A DNA stretch of 64,000 nucleotides, taken from NCBI GenBank assembly GCA_018816945.1, contig JAHIVC010000097.1, forward strand, positions 35,619 through 99,618, in the 5' to 3' direction. This DNA comes from Bacteroidota bacterium (GTDB lineage: Bacteria; Bacteroidota; Bacteroidia; Bacteroidales; GCA-2711565). Below, piece after piece: positions 55,652 to 64,000 of this stretch. Position numbers and translations under genes: made by a program. The notes beneath the pieces were generated by a model that made no database searches, was not told the DNA's origin, and worked only from the letters and a program-made list of their open reading frames with translations. Positions within the stretch are counted from its first letter, which is position 1; the number at the start of each line of letters is the position of its first letter.

Positions 55652-56959
55652 ATGAACAGAAAAATTGGAATCAGGATAGAAGATAAATATGTAATGGAAA
55701 GGAGGGTTGCAATTACTCCTGAGCACGTTAGAAAACTGATCCAAAATGAAGAACTTGAAGTTTATGTTGAACCTTCGGCAAAGAGGATTTTCTCGGATGA
55801 TGAGTTCAAAAATGCTGGTGCAGTTTTAACTTCTGATTTAAGTGCGGCACCGGTAATTTTTGGTGTCAAAGAAATGCCGAATTCTTTTTTTGAGTACAAA
55901 AAAACCTATGTGTTCTTTTCTCATGTAATAAAAGGCCAGCCCTATAATATGCCCATGTTAAAGGCGATGATGGAGAAAAAGTGTAACCTGATTGAATATG
56001 AAAAAATTACTGATGATGCAGGCAAACGTTTAATCTTCTTTGGTCGATTTGCGGGATTGGCCGGAATGATAAATTCCCTATGGTCCTTGGGTCAAAGATT
56101 GAAAGTTCAGGGTATTGATAATCCATTTTCAGTTTTAAAGCAGTCACGTTTTTATCATTCACTCGAAGAGGCAAAATCTGCTGTTTCAAGTGTTGGTGAA
56201 ATAATTAAAAAAAATGGATTGCCAAAGGAACTATGCCCGCTTACCATCGGATTTACAGGTTATGGGAATGTTTCAAAGGGGGCACAGGAAATAATTGACT
56301 TATTGCCCATAGCCGAAATCAGGCCCAAAGAACTTCTGAGCATAACAAACCAGGGTGACTCAAATAACAAAGTTATCTACAAAATTGTATTCAAAGAGTC
56401 AGATATTTCTGAACCCAAGGATGAAAATACTGCATTTGAGCTGCAACATTATTATAACCATCCCGAAGCGTATAAAAATGCTTTTGAAAAATTCCTTCCT
56501 CATTTAAGCATTTTAATGAATTGTATGTATTGGGATATTAAATATCCCAGAATTGTAACAAAAGATTATCTGGCTGAATTGTGTGCCAAGGGCGAGAAGA
56601 AATTAAAGGTAATTGGGGATATTACTTGTGATCCAGATGGATCGGTTGAATGTACCCATATCGGAACGGCAATTGAGGACCCTGTTTTTGTATATGACCC
56701 TCAAACCAGAAAACCAAAAATGGGATTTGAAGGAGAGGGTATACTAGTAATGTCCGTTGATATCTTACCCAGTGAATTGCCTCGTGACTCATCGATTGCT
56801 TTTGGGGATGCGCTAGTTAAATTTATAAAACCAATCGCTAAGGCTAATTATCAACAGCCATTCGAACTTTTGGATTTACCCGGCCCGATTAAAAGAGCGC
56901 TTATTCTTCATAACGGAGAATTGACCCCTGATTATCAATACGTAAAAAAGTTTTTGTAA
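55652..56959 (+). CDS. Lysine-ketoglutarate reductase-like / saccharopine dehydrogenase N-terminal-type protein (AlaDh/PNT fold)
   Basis: The 435-residue protein has an alanine-dehydrogenase/PNT-type N-terminal domain beginning NRKIGIRIEDKYVMERRVAI with TPEHVRKLI, then a Rossmann region with TIGFTGYGNVSKGAQEII and a C-terminal GDITCDPDGSVECTHIGTAI. This pattern matches the LKR (LOR) half of bifunctional lysine-ketoglutarate reductase/saccharopine dehydrogenase, which joins lysine and 2-oxoglutarate to saccharopine. Two saccharopine dehydrogenases follow in the same direction, which supports the assignment. Direction of flux is not visible. Confidence is in the family, less in the exact reaction. 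Confidence 0.82.
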   Translation: MNRKIGIRIEDKYVMERRVAITPEHVRKLIQNEELEVYVEPSAKRIFSDDEFKNAGAVLTSDLSAAPVIFGVKEMPNSFFEYKKTYVFFSHVIKGQPYNMPMLKAMMEKKCNLIEYEKITDDAGKRLIFFGRFAGLAGMINSLWSLGQRLKVQGIDNPFSVLKQSRFYHSLEEAKSAVSSVGEIIKKNGLPKELCPLTIGFTGYGNVSKGAQEIIDLLPIAEIRPKELLSITNQGDSNNKVIYKIVFKESDISEPKDENTAFELQHYYNHPEAYKNAFEKFLPHLSILMNCMYWDIKYPRIVTKDYLAELCAKGEKKLKVIGDITCDPDGSVECTHIGTAIEDPVFVYDPQTRKPKMGFEGEGILVMSVDILPSELPRDSSIAFGDALVKFIKPIAKANYQQPFELLDLPGPIKRALILHNGELTPDYQYVKKFL

Positions 56960-57042
56960 GCAAAGCTATTTAGAGTATTTCCATATTATATTTTGTAAAA
57001 AAAAAAGCAACCCTACAATGCATTTTAGACTATATATTCATC

Positions 57043-57050
57043 TATTTTTG
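57043..57050 (+). promoter_or_regulatory. -7 promoter box before the first saccharopine dehydrogenase
   Basis: TATTTTTG fits TAnnTTTG and lies 35 bp before the ATG at 57086. The -33 region is weak. Confidence 0.4.
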
Positions 57051-57085
57051 CACCCTTATTTAATAGTGTTAATTAATTAACAAAG

Positions 57086-58420
57086 ATGAAAAGGATATTG
57101 ATTTTAGGTGCCGGTTTAAGTTCTTCAAGTTTAATAAAATATTTACTTGATCATGCCGAACAATATGATTGGAAGGTAGTAATTTGTGATTATTCGCTTG
57201 AGTTAGCTCAGCGAAAAGCAGCAAATCATCCTCGTAGCGAGGTATATTATTTTGATGTTTACAATGATACGCAGCGGATGCAGGAAATTTCAGAATCAGA
57301 TATTGTTATTTCTATGCTTCCGGCCAGAATGCACCATCTGGTGGCGGTCGATTGTGTTAAAAAAGGTGTAAATATGGTTACAGCCTCCTACGTTTCAAAT
57401 GAAATAAGGGCCTTGGATAAAGAAGCTAAAGAAAAAGGGGTTCTTTTACTGAATGAAATAGGAGTAGATCCGGGCATCGATCATATGTCGGCCATGCAGA
57501 TCATAGATGACATCAGGGATAAGGGGGGTAAAATAATTAATTTTGAATCATCAACAGGCGGTTTAGTCGCACCAGAGTCTGACAATAATCCCTGGAATTA
57601 CAAATTTACCTGGAATCCTCGAAATGTGATTCTCGCAGGACAAGGAGTTTCACAGTTTTTGCATAACGGAAAATACAAATACATCCCGTATAGTAAACTA
57701 TTTTCTAGAACCGAGGATGTTGAAATTCTTGATCTTGGACACTTTGAAATTTACCCTAACAGAGATTCACTAAAGTATCGTGAAATATACGGACTGGAAG
57801 ACATTCAGACCATGTTCCGTGGAACCATCAGGCGCAAAGGCTATTCCGAGGCATGGAACGTTTTTGTGCAATTGGGGTTAACCGATGATACTTTTATCAT
57901 CGAAGATTCTGCTTCAATTACTTACCGTGAGTTTATAGATCGCTTTCTTCCGAATAATAGCAGATTAAGCACCGAATCAATATTAGCAAAGGTTTTTAAA
58001 ATAGATGTAGAATCAGAAATAATGGAAAAAATAATTTGGACCGGTATTTTTGATGATCGGGTGATTGGGTTAGAGAAAACTACTCCGGCACAGGTTTTAC
58101 AGCACCTGTTAGAAGAAAAGTGGATACTTGATCCGGAAGATAAGGATATGATTGTGATGCATCATCTGTTTGATTATGAGATGGATGGTAAGAAGAGGAG
58201 CCTAACTTCAACAATGGTTGTTAAGGGAAACGATCAGGTGCATACTGCCATGTCAATTACCGTTGGTATTCCGGTTGCTATCGCAACCAAATTGATTTTA
58301 ACAAATAAAATTCAGCTTAAAGGAGTGCAAATACCTATCGTGAAAGAAGTGTATGAACCCATCCTTAAAGAATTGAATACTTACGGAATAAAATTTATTG
58401 AAAAAGAGGTAAAAAAATAG
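57086..58420 (+). CDS. Saccharopine dehydrogenase family protein, copy 1
   Basis: The 444-residue protein starts with a Rossmann loop, KRILILGAGLSSSSLIKYLL, and carries EIGVDPGIDHMSAMQIIDDI, FESSTGGLVAPESDNNPWNY and the dimer/substrate domain with YPNRDSLKYREIYGL and TMFRGTIRRKGY. This is the glutamate-forming saccharopine dehydrogenase fold, which cleaves saccharopine to glutamate and aminoadipate semialdehyde. It aligns end to end with the next gene. A hairpin with a T tract follows its stop. Confidence 0.88.
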   Translation: MKRILILGAGLSSSSLIKYLLDHAEQYDWKVVICDYSLELAQRKAANHPRSEVYYFDVYNDTQRMQEISESDIVISMLPARMHHLVAVDCVKKGVNMVTASYVSNEIRALDKEAKEKGVLLLNEIGVDPGIDHMSAMQIIDDIRDKGGKIINFESSTGGLVAPESDNNPWNYKFTWNPRNVILAGQGVSQFLHNGKYKYIPYSKLFSRTEDVEILDLGHFEIYPNRDSLKYREIYGLEDIQTMFRGTIRRKGYSEAWNVFVQLGLTDDTFIIEDSASITYREFIDRFLPNNSRLSTESILAKVFKIDVESEIMEKIIWTGIFDDRVIGLEKTTPAQVLQHLLEEKWILDPEDKDMIVMHHLFDYEMDGKKRSLTSTMVVKGNDQVHTAMSITVGIPVAIATKLILTNKIQLKGVQIPIVKEVYEPILKELNTYGIKFIEKEVKK

Positions 58421-58438
58421 GTATTAAAATGATATTAG

Positions 58439-58481
58439 AAAAGCTCTCTCAGAACAAGTATCCTGTGGAGAGCTTTTTTTT
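58439..58481 (+). terminator. Intrinsic terminator between the two saccharopine dehydrogenase genes
   Basis: AAAAGCTCTC pairs with GAGAGCTTTT around a loop of about 20 nt and is followed by T. It suggests the two paralogues have separate transcripts. Confidence 0.75.
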
Positions 58482-58572
58482 GATAATTTACAGACAGATA
58501 TTTAGATATTAAAATAAACATCCATAAATTTACAACTACGATTATCCATCGACCTAACTTAAATTTAAATAG

Positions 58573-59910
58573 ATGAAAAAAGTTCTAATCCTTGGTGCCG
58601 GAATGGTTGTAAAACCTATCGTTACCTACCTTTTGAATAAAAACTATTTTGTGAGTGTTGCAAGCCGAACCAAATCAAAAGCGGATAAAATGATTAACGG
58701 ACATTCGAATGGAAATTCTATTGCATGGACCGTTGATCAGGAAACTCTTTTAGATGAAATGATTGCAGAACATGACTTAACCGTGAGCCTGTTACCTTAT
58801 GCCCACCATGTGATGGTGGCCAAATTATGTATCAAACATGGAAAAAACATGGTTACAACTTCTTATGTTCAACCGGCTATGAAAGAACTAGATGGGGTAG
58901 CTCGGGATGCGGGAATTCTTATACTGAATGAAATAGGCCTGGATCCTGGAATCGATCATATGTCGGCTATGCGAATTATTGACAATATTCATAAAAAAGG
59001 AGGTGCAGTTGAAGAATTTTATTCCTTTTGTGGAGCATTGGTAGCTCCCGAGGTTGAAAAGAATCCTTTTTGTTATAAATTCTCCTGGGCTCCGAAAGGC
59101 GTAGTAATGGCAGGTAATAATGAAGGAAAATATCTTAGAAAAGGCGAAATAAAATATATCCCAACCGAAGATTTGTTTAAGAATCCAATTCGTTTGGATT
59201 TTCCGGAAGTTGGTGAATTGGAAGTTTATCCGAACAGAGACTCTTTACCTTATCTTAATCTGTACGGAATACCCGAAGCTAAAACGATGTTTAGAGGTAC
59301 ATTTCGTTATAAAAAATGGTGTGAAGTATTGGATGCCATTAAATCACTCAAGCTTATCGCTTATGATAAATTGAATCTTGAAGGCTTTTCGTATGCTGAA
59401 TTTATGAGTAAAATGATTAATGAAAATAATTCAGAAAACATAAAAGATAAAGTTGCTGCCAGGCTAGATGTATCCATAGATTCAAATCCAATTGCAGCCA
59501 TGGAATGGCTTGGTTTATTTTCGGACGAAAAGATGAATAGGTTAGAAGACTCTCCATTCGAAGTTATATCTGATTTAATGATCGAAAAAATGATGATTCA
59601 AGAGGATGAACGCGATATGGTGGTGATGCAGCATACATTTGTTGCTAAATATGCTGATGGGAAGAGAGAAGTAATTAAATCCCGTATGCTTGATTTTGGA
59701 ACTCTAAAAACAGATACATCCATTGCCAGAACTGTTGCACTTCCGGCTGCATGTGGTGTTGAGATGATTTTGGAAGGCAAAATTAATGCACGAGGTGTTC
59801 ATATTCCGGTAATCCCTGAAATATACAATCCCATCCTTGACCAGCTTGAAACTATGGATATAGAGATGGTTGAAGAATATGGGTTGCCAATGAGCGAAAA
59901 TATTAAATAA
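58573..59910 (+). CDS. Saccharopine dehydrogenase family protein, copy 2
   Basis: The 445-residue protein is a paralogue of the preceding gene with the same layout: KKVLILGAGMVVKPIVTYLL Rossmann loop, EIGLDPGIDHMSAMRIIDNI, FYSFCGALVAPEVEKNPFCY, YPNRDSLPYLNLYGIPEAK and TMFRGTFRYKKW. The first has STGGLVAPESDNNPWNY where this one has FCGALVAPEVEKNPFCY, a substrate-pocket difference that could mean different substrates. A terminator lies between the genes. The pair may be subfunctionalised. Confidence 0.88.
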   Translation: MKKVLILGAGMVVKPIVTYLLNKNYFVSVASRTKSKADKMINGHSNGNSIAWTVDQETLLDEMIAEHDLTVSLLPYAHHVMVAKLCIKHGKNMVTTSYVQPAMKELDGVARDAGILILNEIGLDPGIDHMSAMRIIDNIHKKGGAVEEFYSFCGALVAPEVEKNPFCYKFSWAPKGVVMAGNNEGKYLRKGEIKYIPTEDLFKNPIRLDFPEVGELEVYPNRDSLPYLNLYGIPEAKTMFRGTFRYKKWCEVLDAIKSLKLIAYDKLNLEGFSYAEFMSKMINENNSENIKDKVAARLDVSIDSNPIAAMEWLGLFSDEKMNRLEDSPFEVISDLMIEKMMIQEDERDMVVMQHTFVAKYADGKREVIKSRMLDFGTLKTDTSIARTVALPAACGVEMILEGKINARGVHIPVIPEIYNPILDQLETMDIEMVEEYGLPMSENIK

Positions 59911-59961
59911 AATTTTAAGTTAGATTAACATATGAACCGGAGTAAAAAACCAAAACATTTT

Positions 59962-59969
59962 TACTTTTG
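59962..59969 (+). promoter_or_regulatory. -7 promoter box for the TerB/J-domain gene
   Basis: TACTTTTG fits TAnnTTTG and lies 23 bp before the ATG. No strong -33 box is visible. Confidence 0.4.
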
Positions 59970-59992
59970 TAGCTTCATTCAATAATTATAAA

Positions 59993-60739
59993 ATGAGTAA
60001 AAAATCATACGGTAAATGGATAGGAGGGGGGCTTGGTTGGGCTTTCGGAGGTCCAATTGGAGGTATATTAGGCTTTGTTTTTGGATCCATGTTTGATGGG
60101 CTCCAAAAAGGTGAATACGCGCACGATCCATCTGGTGGAACCGCATCATACCAAACTCAGGAAGGTGACTTTAGCGTGAGTTTGCTGATTTTATCTGCAT
60201 CAGTCATGAAAGCAGATGGCAAAGTTTTAAAATCAGAATTGGATTACGTGAAGAGGTTCTTTGTTCAACAATTTGGGGTTGATAATGCGAATAGAAATAT
60301 TTTTTTACTTAAAGAAGTTTTAAAACAAGATGTTAATTTAATTGAGGTTTGTCGTCAAATTAAGCGATATATGGACTATGCGGCAAAACTGCAACTTATG
60401 CATTTTTTATTTGGTATATCGAAAGCTGATGGACAAATACATGCACGTGAGATTGAAATTATTGAGCAAATTGCCAGGTTTTTGGAGATTGACAGAGAAG
60501 ACTATATTTCTATCAAAGCCATGTCGGTTAAAGAGGTGGATAGTGCTTATAAAATTTTAGAAGTGAAACCGGATGCGAGCGACGATGAAGTAAAGAAAGC
60601 CTACTACAAGATGGCAACAAAGTTCCATCCTGATAAAGTTACTCATTTAGGCGATGAAATAAAAAAATCTGCCGAATCGAAGATTAAGGAACTAAATGTT
60701 GCTTACGAAGAAATTAAAAAGCAAAGGGGTATAAAATAA
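59993..60739 (+). CDS. TerB-like protein with C-terminal J domain (DjlA-type co-chaperone)
   Basis: The 248-residue protein has a glycine-rich N-terminal segment (KWIGGGLGWAFGGPIGGILG and following FVFGSMFDG) that could insert in the membrane as in DjlA, a TerB-like helical domain (about 55-170) with acidic metal-type motifs KADGKVLKSELD and KADGQIHAREIE, and a J domain from about 183 with the HPD tripeptide in FHPDKVTH. The J domain should stimulate DnaK. The order matches DjlA, so a membrane co-chaperone is likely. No chaperone gene is adjacent. Confidence 0.85.
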   Translation: MSKKSYGKWIGGGLGWAFGGPIGGILGFVFGSMFDGLQKGEYAHDPSGGTASYQTQEGDFSVSLLILSASVMKADGKVLKSELDYVKRFFVQQFGVDNANRNIFLLKEVLKQDVNLIEVCRQIKRYMDYAAKLQLMHFLFGISKADGQIHAREIEIIEQIARFLEIDREDYISIKAMSVKEVDSAYKILEVKPDASDDEVKKAYYKMATKFHPDKVTHLGDEIKKSAESKIKELNVAYEEIKKQRGIK

Positions 60740-60786
60740 TTTTTATCTTTTGAGATAAAAAAAGATAAGAATTCAGTAACAAAATT

Positions 60787-60876
60787 GGAGAAATGCCGGA
60801 GTGGTCGAACGGGACTGACTCGAAATCAGTTGTACGCATTAGTGTACCGGGGGTTCGAATCCCTCTTTCTCCGCCA
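60787..60876 (+). tRNA. tRNA-Ser (anticodon CGA)
   Basis: A 90-nt class II tRNA. The acceptor arm GGAGAAA pairs with TTTCTCC, the anticodon stem ACTGA/TCAGT encloses the loop CTCGAAA with anticodon CGA (reads UCG), a long variable arm follows (TGTACGCATTAGTGTAC), the T loop is GTTCGAATC, and the 3' CCA is encoded. The long variable arm fits serine. Confidence 0.95.
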
Positions 60877-60941
60877 TAAAAAATCCTAATAATCTATACA
60901 ATAGAGAGTTAAGATTTTTTTATTTTCGATATTAGCCCACG

Positions 60942-61241
60942 CTAGGAGTGATATGCGATTGATCTAAGCGGCATTGCAACTTGCCTGACCTGCCAGCCGG
61001 CAGGCTGGCGGCAGTCAGGAATGCCGCTTAGCAGGGCAATGCCAATTTTAAGTAATCCTGTTCGTGTATCCTGCTCAGCTGTTTCTTTAACAAATGGAAC
61101 GTGTTCTACAACGGTGAGGGTGTGCACTTATTTGCCTGTTTCTTTTAAAGGAAGGATATCAAGAGTAAGCTGTTTTTTGCCTTCAAAATCTGATTTTTTA
61201 AGATTTTTAAGATCTTCCCGGGCGAAACTGTTTCTCTGCAA
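60942..61241 (-). pseudogene. Decayed minus-strand reading frame downstream of the porin gene
   Basis: After the porin stop (61260-61262) the same frame stays open for about 44 codons to a TAA (61128-61130), with a possible TTG start at 61241, reading LQRNSFAREDLKNLKKSDF and onward to LPLKETGK, then continues 61 codons (HTLTVVEHVPFVKETAEQD) into the nested palindrome. Only an in-frame TAA and the inserted palindrome break it. I do not recognise the family; it may be a fragment of a lost gene or chance. Confidence 0.35.
60964..61031. repeat. 68-bp nested inverted repeat
   Basis: The outer arms CTAAGCGGCATT (60964-60975) and AATGCCGCTTAG (61020-61031) are perfect reverse complements. Inside them CCTGAC and GTCAGG pair around a GC-rich core containing CCAGCCGGCAGGCTGG. 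The core resembles the palindrome at 3133-3152. It looks like a small extragenic palindromic element, perhaps a REP or MITE-like insertion, set in low-complexity and decayed sequence. Confidence 0.8.
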
Positions 61242-61259
61242 AATTACAATACCTTTTTT

Positions 61260-63389
61260 CTAATCAATAAATTTCCAAATCACCCCAAACTTGATTGCAT
61301 AATCGGGCATGGGATAATGTGGTACCAGAAAATAATTATACCCTGTGACTGCAGCGTTGAAATGTTGGTATTTAAAGAAAAGCAGCGTGTTTTTAATGGT
61401 GAAATTTAAATACAAATCAGCATAAAACGCATTCCCTATCCTGTTCATGTTCTGAAGATGGAAACTTCTAGTCGCGGGCATATAAGCATCGGCAAAATAA
61501 GCCGTGTTATAGAAGATTTCAATTCCGGGTTGAACGGTAGTGGCATTTTGAAATAAGGACCTTGTATAATAAAAAGAAATACTTCCATGGAATTCAGGTA
61601 CACGAAGTAAACTATCACTCTTGGGCTTTTGATAAATCAAATGTGCATCCATACTAAAGTCACCCAATCTCTTCTTTACATCAAGAGTTGCAGTGAATAT
61701 GGATTGGGTGATTTCTGTTTGTTTTGGATGTGCCGTTTTATCCATAAAAATGTAATTATCAATCTTTTGATAGTTGATGCCGGCTGTGATCCCTTTATAA
61801 GAATAATCGGCCTGTAATATCAGGTACTTTTCTGCAGAAAAATCTGTTTCCCAACGTAAATAATTTCCATGATAAAGATTGTAAAACCATGAAGGGCTTT
61901 GTTTTGCTATTTCTGCACGTAGGTTTAATAATCCATAATTTCTATCTTTATTCCCAATAAATTGTCGAATATTGGCTTGCAGAGAATAGTTGCCATCGTT
62001 GTGATCTCCCAATACATAAAACCCATCCACATTTAACCTGAAACTTTTAAATAAAAAGGTTGAAATTCCGGCTTTAGGTATCATATTATTAAATGATTGC
62101 CTGGCAATTGTATCATACACTTCTGTGTGAAGCTGTTTAATACCAAAATACACATATATTGGTTTGTCTTCGGGTTGAATTTCATATCCCAGATTCGACC
62201 ATTTTACTTGATTCTCAATCCTAAGTATTCGCGTTGAGTCGAATGCATTTGTAGGATTCAGGATCTCATCGAATTTATTATAATATGCACTTTGATCCTT
62301 CGTGTCTTCAAAAATAAATGACTTTCGCTCGATAGATAAGGTATGACTAAGTTGCCCGAGTGGTAATCCTTGGTGTCTGGATTTCTGCCCAAGAGTATCA
62401 GTTGTAATATAAGGTGCCCTGCCTATATTGAAATACTGATTTAAGTAAATACTACCTTTTTTAAGCGTATTTTTTGCTTGTTGAAGATTTACAGCAATTA
62501 GTTTACGGTTGACTTCAAGACTAAATGTAAAAGCACTATCATTTACAAGGCCACCGTTCTCTTCAATTATTAATTTATCGTGAATATAGTTGGCTATAAA
62601 CCCATAACGCCCATTTCGGGTAGAATATCTTGCAGTAACGTACAGATTTTTATTATCAGACCGCTGGTGCTCATATAAGCCGGGCGCATTAATGAATTTA
62701 AAATTAATACCCACATTTAAACCACGACTAATATTTTGAGAATGTATTACCCTTAAATTGTTTTCTTTTTTAGGTCCGGACACATAATAGAGTTCAGTAA
62801 AAGGTCTGAAAAGTCGATAATATTTCACATTTTCGTTGGTATATGTATGGATATCCAATGGGCTGTATCTGTAATTAAAACCTTCACTTATCTGTGGTTT
62901 AAATCGTAGATTTTTAGCAGGGAGACCAACATTCCCAAGATTTGCATAATAACTCCCCGCCTGGTATGTCGGATCGTAATTTTGAATTCCAGATAGGCTT
63001 GTGTCGAGGCGGTGAATTTTACCAAGTGCAAAACTATCAATTCGGGCGGTAAAGTATTCTACCAAAAAGGAATCACGGATTATTGGGATACTATCCTGGG
63101 TTTTTAATTTGTTTGGATTAAGCGTATCGAGTGGAGCTGCAACTAACGAATCCTTAATTGTTCCTATTAAATTTATGCTATCCTGAATTGCGGAAATAGA
63201 TTGGATGGTATCTTCTTTTATTTTCCAAGGCTTAATTGTATCTTTTTTTATAGATTTCTGTGGAATTGTATCCTGTGTGATAAATAACGGTTTTTTATTT
63301 TCATCTGTAAAATGTGAGGCATAGAGTGATGAAAATAGGGTAGAGGATATTATGAATAAAAAAGTGATATATTTATTTCCGGATAACAT
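61260..63389 (-). CDS. Putative outer-membrane porin (Porin_10-like)
   Basis: The 709-residue protein has a signal peptide (MLSGNKYITFLFIISSTLFS, cleavage near residue 25) and a long, Ser/Thr/Asp-rich, low-complexity stretch of DTI/DSI repeats (about 35-120), then a beta-barrel of alternating aromatic strands from roughly residue 150, such as YYRLFRPFTELYYVSGP, GLNVGINFKFINAPGLYEHQ and the final KFGVIWKFID. It fits the putative porins of Bacteroidota. The D-T/S-I repeats probably cross the periplasm. Substrates are unknown. It is transcribed toward the tRNA, with the rRNA operon upstream. Confidence 0.82.
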   Translation of the reverse strand: MLSGNKYITFLFIISSTLFSSLYASHFTDENKKPLFITQDTIPQKSIKKDTIKPWKIKEDTIQSISAIQDSINLIGTIKDSLVAAPLDTLNPNKLKTQDSIPIIRDSFLVEYFTARIDSFALGKIHRLDTSLSGIQNYDPTYQAGSYYANLGNVGLPAKNLRFKPQISEGFNYRYSPLDIHTYTNENVKYYRLFRPFTELYYVSGPKKENNLRVIHSQNISRGLNVGINFKFINAPGLYEHQRSDNKNLYVTARYSTRNGRYGFIANYIHDKLIIEENGGLVNDSAFTFSLEVNRKLIAVNLQQAKNTLKKGSIYLNQYFNIGRAPYITTDTLGQKSRHQGLPLGQLSHTLSIERKSFIFEDTKDQSAYYNKFDEILNPTNAFDSTRILRIENQVKWSNLGYEIQPEDKPIYVYFGIKQLHTEVYDTIARQSFNNMIPKAGISTFLFKSFRLNVDGFYVLGDHNDGNYSLQANIRQFIGNKDRNYGLLNLRAEIAKQSPSWFYNLYHGNYLRWETDFSAEKYLILQADYSYKGITAGINYQKIDNYIFMDKTAHPKQTEITQSIFTATLDVKKRLGDFSMDAHLIYQKPKSDSLLRVPEFHGSISFYYTRSLFQNATTVQPGIEIFYNTAYFADAYMPATRSFHLQNMNRIGNAFYADLYLNFTIKNTLLFFKYQHFNAAVTGYNYFLVPHYPMPDYAIKFGVIWKFID

Positions 63390-63473
63390 AAAGCAAAACT
63401 AATCAGTTTTTTAATTGAGATAAAAAAGTGTACCAAAAGTACGGATAAAAGCAGTGTTGAGCTACACTTGGAT

Positions 63474-63507
63474 AAAAAAAAAAGCCCCCAATTTATTGGG
63501 GGCTTTT
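63474..63507 (-). terminator. Intrinsic terminator of the rRNA operon
   Basis: On the minus strand AAAGCCCCCAAT and ATTGGGGGCTTT form a stem followed by a run of T, directly after the 5S gene. It should end the rRNA operon before the porin gene. Confidence 0.9.
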
Positions 63508-63509
63508 AT

Positions 63510-63621
<112 letters not shown>

Positions 63622-63732
63622 AAAATTCTTAACTCAAGGGTACCTTAAGGTAACCAATGAAGAATTTTTTTAAAAAAATCGACATATATTAGAAAGAAAA
63701 TACAAAAGTTCATGATATATAAAAACATCAGA

Positions 63733-64000
63733 GTAGAAAGCTTACGGGTAATTAGTACTGCTCGACTATGTCATTACTGACTTTACATCTGCAGCCTATC
63801 AACGTCCTAGTCTTGAACGACCCTTAAAGGAAATCTCATCTTGGGCTGAGTTTCGTGCTTAGATGCTTTCAGCACTTATCTCGTCCGAACATAGCTACCC
63901 TGCGATGCCACTGGCGTGACAACAGGTACACTAGAGGTTCGTCCAACTCGGTCCTCTCGTACTAGAGTCAGGTGCCCTCAAATTTCCAACGCCCACAACA
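63733..64000 (-). rRNA. rrl: 23S ribosomal RNA, 3' part
   Basis: The minus strand holds the 3' end of 23S rRNA, including the sarcin-ricin loop AGTACGAGAGGACCG and domain VI sequence GTTGATAGGCTGCAGATG up to GTAAGCTTTCTACTC. The gene continues beyond the window. The exact 3' end is placed within a few bases. About 110 bp separate it from 5S, with no tRNA in between. Confidence 0.93.

Overview
The window looks like ordinary chromosome of an AT-rich member of the Bacteroidota. The signs are Bacteroidota-type promoter boxes (TTTG, then TAnnTTTG), almost no Shine-Dalgarno sequences, and many families typical of that phylum: a Porin_10-like barrel, a LysM plus periplasmic-binding fusion, a tricorn-like S41 protease, a DoxX protein of the BT_3928 type, and NAD(P)-type glutamate dehydrogenase with PPDK and ATP-PEPCK. 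Genus cannot be fixed from this window. No prophage, insertion sequence, CRISPR array or classical defence cluster is visible.

Layout. 1-3.1 kb: the 3' end of a nucleoside transporter, a 12-copy heptamer tandem repeat, then thyA, folA and gcvT (one-carbon/folate metabolism). 3.2-7.2 kb: a TonB-C protein, an M23 peptidase and a convergent membrane-anchored hydrolase. 7.4-13.7 kb: guaA, a LysM protein, gdhA and a ferritin-like protein. 13.8-20.7 kb: topoisomerase IV subunit A, a flavodiiron protein, two paralogous lipoproteins and tsaD. 20.7-28.4 kb: a TamB protein with an abnormal start and an AddA/RecB-like helicase-nuclease. 28.6-35 kb: two large secreted peptidases on either side of a repeat-rich spacer and a DUF413/MaoP-like gene.

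35-40.6 kb: hutI and a formiminotransferase-cyclodeaminase fusion (histidine breakdown) with a three-gene H-NOX (heme NO sensor), hybrid histidine kinase and PAS/Cys protein cassette between them. 40.7-50.6 kb: a PQQ-type propeller protein, cdaA-folP on the minus strand, then a plus-strand run of DUF1599, DoxX, a lone DppB-type permease, tpiA, prmA, plsY and dnaN, and a convergent cold-shock gene. 50.7-55.2 kb: pckA and ppdK on the minus strand (the PEP/pyruvate/oxaloacetate node). 55.6-59.9 kb: one lysine-ketoglutarate-reductase-like gene and two saccharopine-dehydrogenase paralogues, probably a saccharopine lysine route. 60-64 kb: a TerB/J-domain protein, tRNA-Ser(CGA), a nested palindrome with decayed coding sequence, a putative porin, and on the minus strand the end of an rRNA operon (23S 3' part, 5S, terminator).

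Most of this is housekeeping. The items most worth a second look are the NO-sensor cassette between hutI and ftcD, the ATG-less 5' end of the TamB gene, promoter boxes that place transcription starts at the ATG of guaA and tpiA, the lysine triad, the tandem lipoproteins, and several short repeats and gene remnants in the spacers. I saw no clearly undescribed large system.
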